Assembly: GCA_029449235.1 (NCBI GenBank)
Contig: JANATG010000001.1
Coordinates: 1,922,001-1,986,000, forward strand
Direction: 5' to 3'
Length of the DNA stretch: 64,000 nucleotides
Origin: Linnemannia schmuckeri
Taxonomy: Eukaryota > Mortierellomycota > Mortierellomycetes > Mortierellales > Mortierellaceae
Below, piece after piece: positions 58,401-64,000 of the stretch. A program made the translations under genes and the position numbers. Every line of letters begins with the position of its first letter. Position 1 is the stretch's first letter. Below the pieces are notes generated by a model. It did no database searches. It saw only the letters and a program-made list of their open reading frames with translations, and was not told where the DNA came from.

Positions 58401-61400
58401 TTCCCTGCCTTGGCTCTCTTCAACGTCCTGCGCGCTCCCATGGATGCCTTCCCCGAGATGTTGTCGCAGTGCTTGCGCTGCAAGGTCTCTGCCGCCCGTA
58501 TCGACCGCTTCTTGGATGAGGAGGAGGTTCTTGTCTATGCCAACGCCACTGCCAAGCCACGCAAGAACCTGCCTACCGACCCAATCATCGGATTCAAAAA
58601 CGCCACTTTCTCGTATGCTGGAAAGGCTGAACAGGATGCTGCCAACACTGCTCATGAAAACGGCGAGACTTTGAACGGACACCATTTCGAGCTTAAGGAT
58701 TTGAACTTGGAATTCCCTGTCGGCGAGCTCTCCGTGATTACTGGACCCACTGGAAGCGGAAAGACCTCTCTCTTGCTCTCTCTTCTCGGTGAGATCAACC
58801 CTGTCAAGGGTCAGGCCTTCTTGCCCCGTCGCGACTCGCATGATATCAACCCTGTGACTGGACTGACCAACGGAATCGCCTATGTCGCTCAGCAGGCATG
58901 GCTCCAGAACAATACCGTCCGCAACAACATCTTGTTTGGATCACCCTTCGAACAGCGTCGCTACGATCAGGTTATCGAGATGTGCGCACTCAAGCGCGAC
59001 TTTGAGATCCTGGAGCATGGAGACCAGACTGAGATTGGTGAGCGCGGTATCACGCTCTCTGGAGGTCAAAAGCAGCGTATTGCCCTGGCCCGTGCCATCT
59101 ACTCGAGAGCCGGACACATCCTGTTGGACGACTGTCTTTCCGCTGTGGATGCCCATACCGCCAAGTGGCTCTTTGCCAAGTGCCTTATGGGCCCTTTGAT
59201 GCAAGGCCGCACCCGTATTCTCGTCACCCACGCCGTCTCATTGACCTTACGCGGTGCTGCTCATGTTGTTGTCCTCAGGAATGGATCTGTTGTTGCAAGC
59301 GGATCCTCGACTCAGGTATTTGAATCCGGTGTTCTCGGTGACGACGTGACCAACGAGGAGCAGATTATGGACGACCACCCTACCGAGGAGCGCACTGTTG
59401 CTGGACTGGAGGATACCGAGGACGACAATGGCGTCCCTGGGTCCTCGACTGTTTCTTTGACTGCTGCTGGCAAAAAGAAGGCTCACGCTGACGATGTCTC
59501 GACTGACTCAACCATCCCCATTGTTGAGAAGAAGAAGCTCATGGAGGACGAGGGCAAGACCGATGGCTCTCTCTCCTGGAATGTTTACCGCATGTACTAC
59601 GGCTCGATGGGAGGTATTCCGTTCTGGATCTTCCTTGCTGGTGCTTTCCTCTTGATGCAGGTCGCTCAAGTCGCCGCTGACACTTGGCTCCGATTCTGGG
59701 CTAGTGCCTCGCAAGATCAAGGAGACAGTGTTAACGCTGCTGCCACCTTTGCCGCCGCCTCGGTCACCTCCTATGCCGACTCTGCCTCTGGGGTTGCTTT
59801 CAACGCCTCTGGTCTGTTGATGTCGTTTGCCTGCCAGTACCGTGGTGACCACACCTACTTTGGCAACCACCCCCAACGTGTCTGCCGTCAAGAGATTTTC
59901 GATAACAGCCAGCCTGTTAGCCCTATCTCGGCTTTGTACGAAACTTCTGCCTATACCGATTTTTCTGCCCTCGGCGGCGACAAGCCTAACAGACAGATCC
60001 ACGACTTGAACTACTACCTCGGAATCTACGCCCTCCTCTCGTTCGGATACATCTTCACCATCATGTGCCGCCAGATGGTCCAGTACAAAGGTTCAATTGA
60101 CGCTTCCCGCTCGATCCACCGTCGTCTGTTATCCCAGATCTTGAACTCGCCTGTCCGCTTCTTTGACACTACTCCCTTGGGCCGCATCATGAACCGCTTT
60201 ACTAAGGATATGGGTACCATTGATGAGGATGTCGCACCCATCTCGTCCAACTTGATGTTTGACTTTTTGGGTACTCTGACTGTCGTCATCGTCATTACCG
60301 TCATTACGCCAAAGTTCTTGTTCCCAGCCTTTGTTATCACGATCTTGTTTGTCGCCATGGCCAACCTCTATCTCCGCTCCTCGCGTGAGTTGAAGCGTGT
60401 CGAGTCCATTACCAAGTCGCCCATCTTTTCGCATTTTGGCGAGTCTCTCTCTGGAGTCGCTACGATTCGTGCCTATGGTGCCGAGAAGCGTTTCCAGCAC
60501 GAAAACCTCGAGCTCTTGGATGAACACAACCGTCCCTTCTTCTATCTCTGGGTTTGCAACCGCTGGCTTTCGATCCGCGTGGATGTTCTCAGTGCCCTTG
60601 TTTCGTTCTTTGCCGGTCTCTTGATCATCATGAACACCAACATCGATCCCGGTCTTGCTGGTCTCTCGCTCTCGTACTCACTCACCTTTACTGATCACAT
60701 CCTCTGGCTCTGCCGTCTCTATTCCGAAATGGAGATGAACATGAACTCTGTGGAGCGTGTCCGCGAATACATGGATCTGCCTCAGGAACCTCCAGCAGTG
60801 ATTGAAGGTTGTCGCCCTCCCCCAGGTTGGCCCAACAATGGAGAGATCAATGTCGAGCACCTTGTGATGCAGTACTCTCCCGACGACCCACCAGTCATCC
60901 GCGATGTGTCTTTCCATGTCAAGCCCAGGGAGAAGATTGGCATTGTTGGTCGCACAGGAGCAGGAAAGTCAACGTTGGCTGTGGCATTCTTCCGGTTCAT
61001 GGAGTTGACTGCTGGAAAGATCACGGTCGATGGTATCGATATCTCGACTCTGGGAGTGCATGACCTCCGATCGTCGTTAACGATTATCCCCCAGGACCCC
61101 GTCTTGTTCATCGGCACCATCCGCACCAACTTGGATCCCTTTAATGAGCACGATGATGCGGCTCTCTGGGCAACCTTGAGACGTGTGCACCTGATTGGCG
61201 AGGATGGCGCCGATTCCAACTCTTTCGGCAACCTCGACAGTGAAGTCATGGAGAACGGCAGCAACTTTTCTCAGGGTCAGCGTCAATTGATTGGTCTTGC
61301 CCGTGCGCTTTTGAAGCAGAGCAAGATTATTATTCTGGACGAGGCTACTGCCTCGGTTGACCACGAGACAGACGCTCGTATCCAGGCGACAATCCGCGAG

Positions 61401-61646
61401 GAGTTCAAGGAGTCGACGCTGTTGACGATTGCTCATCGGTTGAGGACGATTATCGACTTTGACAAGGTCCTGGTGATGGATCATGGTCAGGTTGTCCAGT
61501 TCGATACCCCCTGGAAGCTGATTCGGGAGGAGGGTGGTATTTTTAGGAATATGTGTCAGCGGTCTGGCGAGTTTGACCTCTTGGTTGAGATGGCAGCGGC
61601 TGTTGAGCGGAGTCAAAGCAGTAGTGGCGGTGGTGCCCACCAGTGA
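55483..61646 (+). CDS. ABC transporter, ABCC/MRP family (Ybt1/Ycf1-like full transporter)
   Basis: Five exons (55483-55536, 55681-55724, 56119-56512, 56968-57825, 57945-61646) close in phase to 1683 residues. An N-terminal hydrophobic TMD0-like part (GIPIVFATLSFVTIIGTVIF and others) precedes TMD1, NBD1, TMD2 and NBD2. NBD1 has Walker A GPTGSGKTSLL (about residue 717), signature LSGGQKQR (about 821) and LLDDCLSAVDAHTA. NBD2 has Walker A GRTGAGKST (about 1452), signature FSQGQRQ (about 1558) and IILDEATASVD. NBD1 carries Asp rather than Glu after Walker B (LLDDCLS), typical of the degenerate ABCC site. Such pumps move glutathione or bile-acid-like conjugates into the vacuole or out of the cell; the substrate is not determinable. 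The start follows a CT-rich leader. Confidence 0.95.
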
Positions 61647-61789
61647 ACAAATGGCCGTTGTTTAATGCCTTTGTAGCTTATTATCCTTTTTTATTATTAT
61701 TACTCTCGCTGTTATTTTCTGAATGTTGTACCCATCACTTTTGCATTCACACCGTTACCCACCTCCCCCCTCCACTCATCTCTTTTCAA

Positions 61790-61795
61790 AATAAA
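61790..61795 (+). terminator. Polyadenylation signal AATAAA
   Basis: AATAAA about 145 bases past the ABCC stop, in the 237-base gap before the convergent gene's stop. Confidence 0.45.
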
Positions 61796-61883
61796 TTAAT
61801 TTGTTTTTTTGTTGTCAATTATGATCTATGTGTTGGCTTTTTATGAGCAAAATGGAAATCAAAGGCGATGCAATACTGGCTAT

Positions 61884-63671
61884 CTAATTGTAGACGACGC
61901 GATCCGGCTGTGCAGCAATCTCCTCATTACAATACCGATCCTGATTCACTTGGATACCATAGACAGCTGGCATACCATGACAAAGCTCCTGTCCATACCC
62001 CATCCTCTTGACCAAGTATGTCAGGGCCGCCTGGTCTTGACGATGGTTGGCACGCGAGGACCCTTCGGGAGCGATACAGTCCTTTATCCGTGCACACTCG
62101 ACCCATTCTCGCATGATGCCGCCTCGTATGGTATGATTCCGAACATCAAACGCCATAGCTGCGCCGTTGCAATTGGATTCTCCTGGAGCATAGTTGTCGA
62201 TAGAATCGTGAAAGTATTCAAGTAGGCCTGGGTGGGTCCATGTCTGCATGTCGTCCTGGGATTGGGGAGACCACATGCCGTTCTGGAGGAGGAAGCTGGG
62301 CAGCCAGCGGAGGAAGGGGGTGCTGACCCTGTCGCCTGAGTCAAGCCACAGGACGATTCCTTGTTCATGGCGGGCTCCTGTTGCTGTTCTGTTTGTTGCT
62401 GGATTGGAGAGTGGTGGTGGGGATCCAGGATGTTGCTGCCGAAGATCGGCCGGTGGTAACACTCCAGAGGTAGGAGGGGTAGAAAGGACCCGCTGACTGA
62501 CCTCCTCAATTATACCCGCCTTCCATCCATATTCTCCGCGGGTAGAAGTGCCAAGGCGCCAAAAATGGGGATATTTTTGGAAGTCCAGATCGAGGGTTTG
62601 GTCGATAAGCCCGGCCTCCACCAGGGCCTGGAGGCGCCTCTTCTTGCGCTTTGTCGGACCCATTCCCATGTTGTAGACGATCACGGTTGGGCGGATCTCG
62701 AACTCTATCAGGTCTCCTGCTCCTGCGCTCTCATGATCGGGTATGTTTTTCGAAGAAGACTCATCGATTGGTGTTGTTATTGTTGTTGACTGCTGTTGTT
62801 GTTGTTGTTGTTGTTGCAGATTCTCGATGATTTGTTCGTTTCCCACTGCCAGGGATGTGTTTGTATCCCCCTCTTCCTCGTCGTCATGCACCTCGTCGTG
62901 GTCTTGAGCATCGCCTAAATCCTCGTCTCCCTCATTACTGCCTTCTTCTTCAGTTTGTCGTCGGCGGTGTTCATTCCGACTGCTCTTCCTCCTCACCTCT
63001 ACCACTGCCTCCTCTGCCTCATCCTTCTGATCCGCATCCTGATCCGGACCCTCAGCTCTTCCTCCTTTGACAACCTTACGAACACCACCTGGATTCTTGC
63101 CAACAGGAATCTTCTTCGGCTTTGGCCGAATATCAGCCAAATCCGGGCTCATCTCCAAATACTCGACCGCCAACCTCTGTCGAACCTCTGCACGTCTCCG
63201 ATCCTCCCTCGGATCTGTCTCGAGCTGATCCAGAGTCTTCTTCATGTGGTAGAGGAATGCCTCCAGGGCGCAAATATGATTCCCACTGGCGGCGGTCACG
63301 ATTGTGATAGGGATTGTTAGGGGCCGACGGGATTCGAAGGAGGCTTCTATGGCGCTGAAGTGGGGGAGGCGGATGTTTTCTGATTCTTCTATAAAGGTTG
63401 GGTTTGAGTTGGTGTTTTTTGAGTTGAGGTATTTGAGGTAGCATTCCACGGAAGAGTGAGAAGGAAGTAAAAAAAAGGGTCGTCAATGATTTGTTGTCTG
63501 ATTGCAAATCGATTTGTTTGAAGAGTGCCGTGTTTTTGGTTGGCTGAAAGAGGAAAGGAAGGGGAACTCACTCTCGGTGTAGAGGTAGAACTGGAGAAAT
63601 CCAAAGGCGGTCAAGAAGGCCGAAAAGACGACCGTGGTTTTGAGGTGTTGTTTCTTCAATGGATTGTACAT
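61884..63671 (-). CDS. Type II membrane protein, DUF1647-like putative glycosyltransferase
   Basis: Two exons (63671-63572 and 63388-61884) join in phase via a GTGAGT donor and CTTTATAG acceptor to give 534 residues. The short cytosolic end MYNPLKKQHLKTT is followed by a signal-anchor (VVFSAFLTAFGFLQFYLY), the Golgi type II layout. The luminal domain has PITIVTAASGNHICALEAF, then after a ~150-residue acidic and poly-Gln insert PTVIVYNMGMGP, FDFQKYP-like LDFQKYPHFWRL, GEYGWKAGIIEEV, IVLWLDSGDRV and ESNCNGAAMAFD. This order resembles DUF1647-type proteins proposed to be glycosyltransferases; WLDSGD could be the DxD-like metal site. A start at 63671 is preferred over an in-frame TTG. Donor and acceptor substrates are unknown. 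Confidence 0.65.
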
Positions 63672-64000
63672 TGCATGATCCAACTATGACGAAGTGGAAA
63701 GACTTGAAGGGAAGGAAAGGGTCCAGGTGAAGAGAGAAAGGGAAAGAGAGAGTGAGGGAAGGAAAGAAGGGAAAGTGGTTGTGGATGGATGATAAACAAG
63801 AAAGAAGAGGTGTGGAAGGGGGAAATAGAATGACGGAGCGAGAAGCGGAAGAAGAAAAAAAAAGGTTTTGAAAAAGAGGAGAAAGAAAGAGAAAAGAACG
63901 AAAAGGCGGATGGATGGGTGAGTTATTGTTGTTATGGTTGTTGTTGTCATCGTTCGTTCTATTCTTGTCGTACCTTAAAACAAGAAACCACACTCCCGAC
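63672..64000. promoter_or_regulatory. Leader/promoter of the DUF1647-like gene, right window edge
   Basis: Purine-rich on the plus strand from about 63690 to 63905, hence CT-rich on the sense strand, as for other genes in the window. (GTT)n lies near 63925-63945. No other gene recognised. Confidence 0.5.

Noticed and set aside
62760..62820. (GTT)n run as a possible microsatellite element
   Set aside because: It is the coding sequence of the Q9 tract in the DUF1647-like protein, not a separate element.

Overview
This is a 64 kb piece of a fungal nuclear chromosome. Genes lie on both strands and most carry several short introns with GTAAGT-like donors. Proteins are rich in poly-Q, Ser/Thr/Pro and Lys tracts, and sense-strand leaders are strongly pyrimidine-rich. 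The gene set includes MIS12, ATG15, SEC72, OXA1, RPA43, NOP16, CDC25 and an ABCC transporter. A WNK kinase and an AP-4 epsilon adaptin, both missing from the model yeasts, point to an early-diverging filamentous fungus. A Mortierella-type (Mortierellomycotina) genome is the best guess from style, not a proven placement. No bacterial operons, CRISPR arrays, rRNA or convincing tRNA genes were seen.

Layout, left to right. The 3' part of a membrane protein resembling the SREBP C-terminal half (+) meets a Vip1/PPIP5K inositol pyrophosphate kinase (-) tail to tail. Then come MIS12 (-), an F-box protein (-) and a 1512-residue protein with two START-type lipid-binding domains and a C-terminal membrane anchor (-). 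A 3.6 kb gene-free stretch follows. Next are OXA1 (-) and GPATCH4 (+) head to head, RFC2 (-) and SEC72 (+) head to head, a 1495-residue RCC1-repeat protein (+), NOP16 (+) and ATG15 (+). ATG15 converges on an earless AP-4 epsilon subunit (-), which is divergent from the WNK kinase (+). CDC25 (+) converges on an unrecognised 500-residue protein (-), followed by RPA43 (-) and ribosomal protein uL6/RPL9 (-). A roughly 2 kb gap holds a tandem polyA-associated repeat. The window closes with an ABCC transporter (+) converging on a DUF1647-like glycosyltransferase candidate (-).

Most genes are unrelated housekeeping functions. Themes that recur are membrane and lipid traffic (SREBP-like, tandem START, ATG15, AP-4, SEC72, OXA1, ABCC), ribosome production (GPATCH4, NOP16, RPA43, RPL9) and the cell cycle or chromosomes (MIS12, RFC2, CDC25, Vip1). 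Their proximity does not imply a functional cluster.

The points most worth a second look are: the repeat pair at about 54.56-54.95 kb with four copies of the 10-bp palindrome GTCAATTGAC; the tandem-START tail-anchored protein; the AP-4 epsilon gene with no room for an ear domain; the WNK kinase in a fungus; and two apparent GC-AG introns. Exon boundaries were worked out by hand from splice consensus and reading phase. Where the phases close exactly this is stated.
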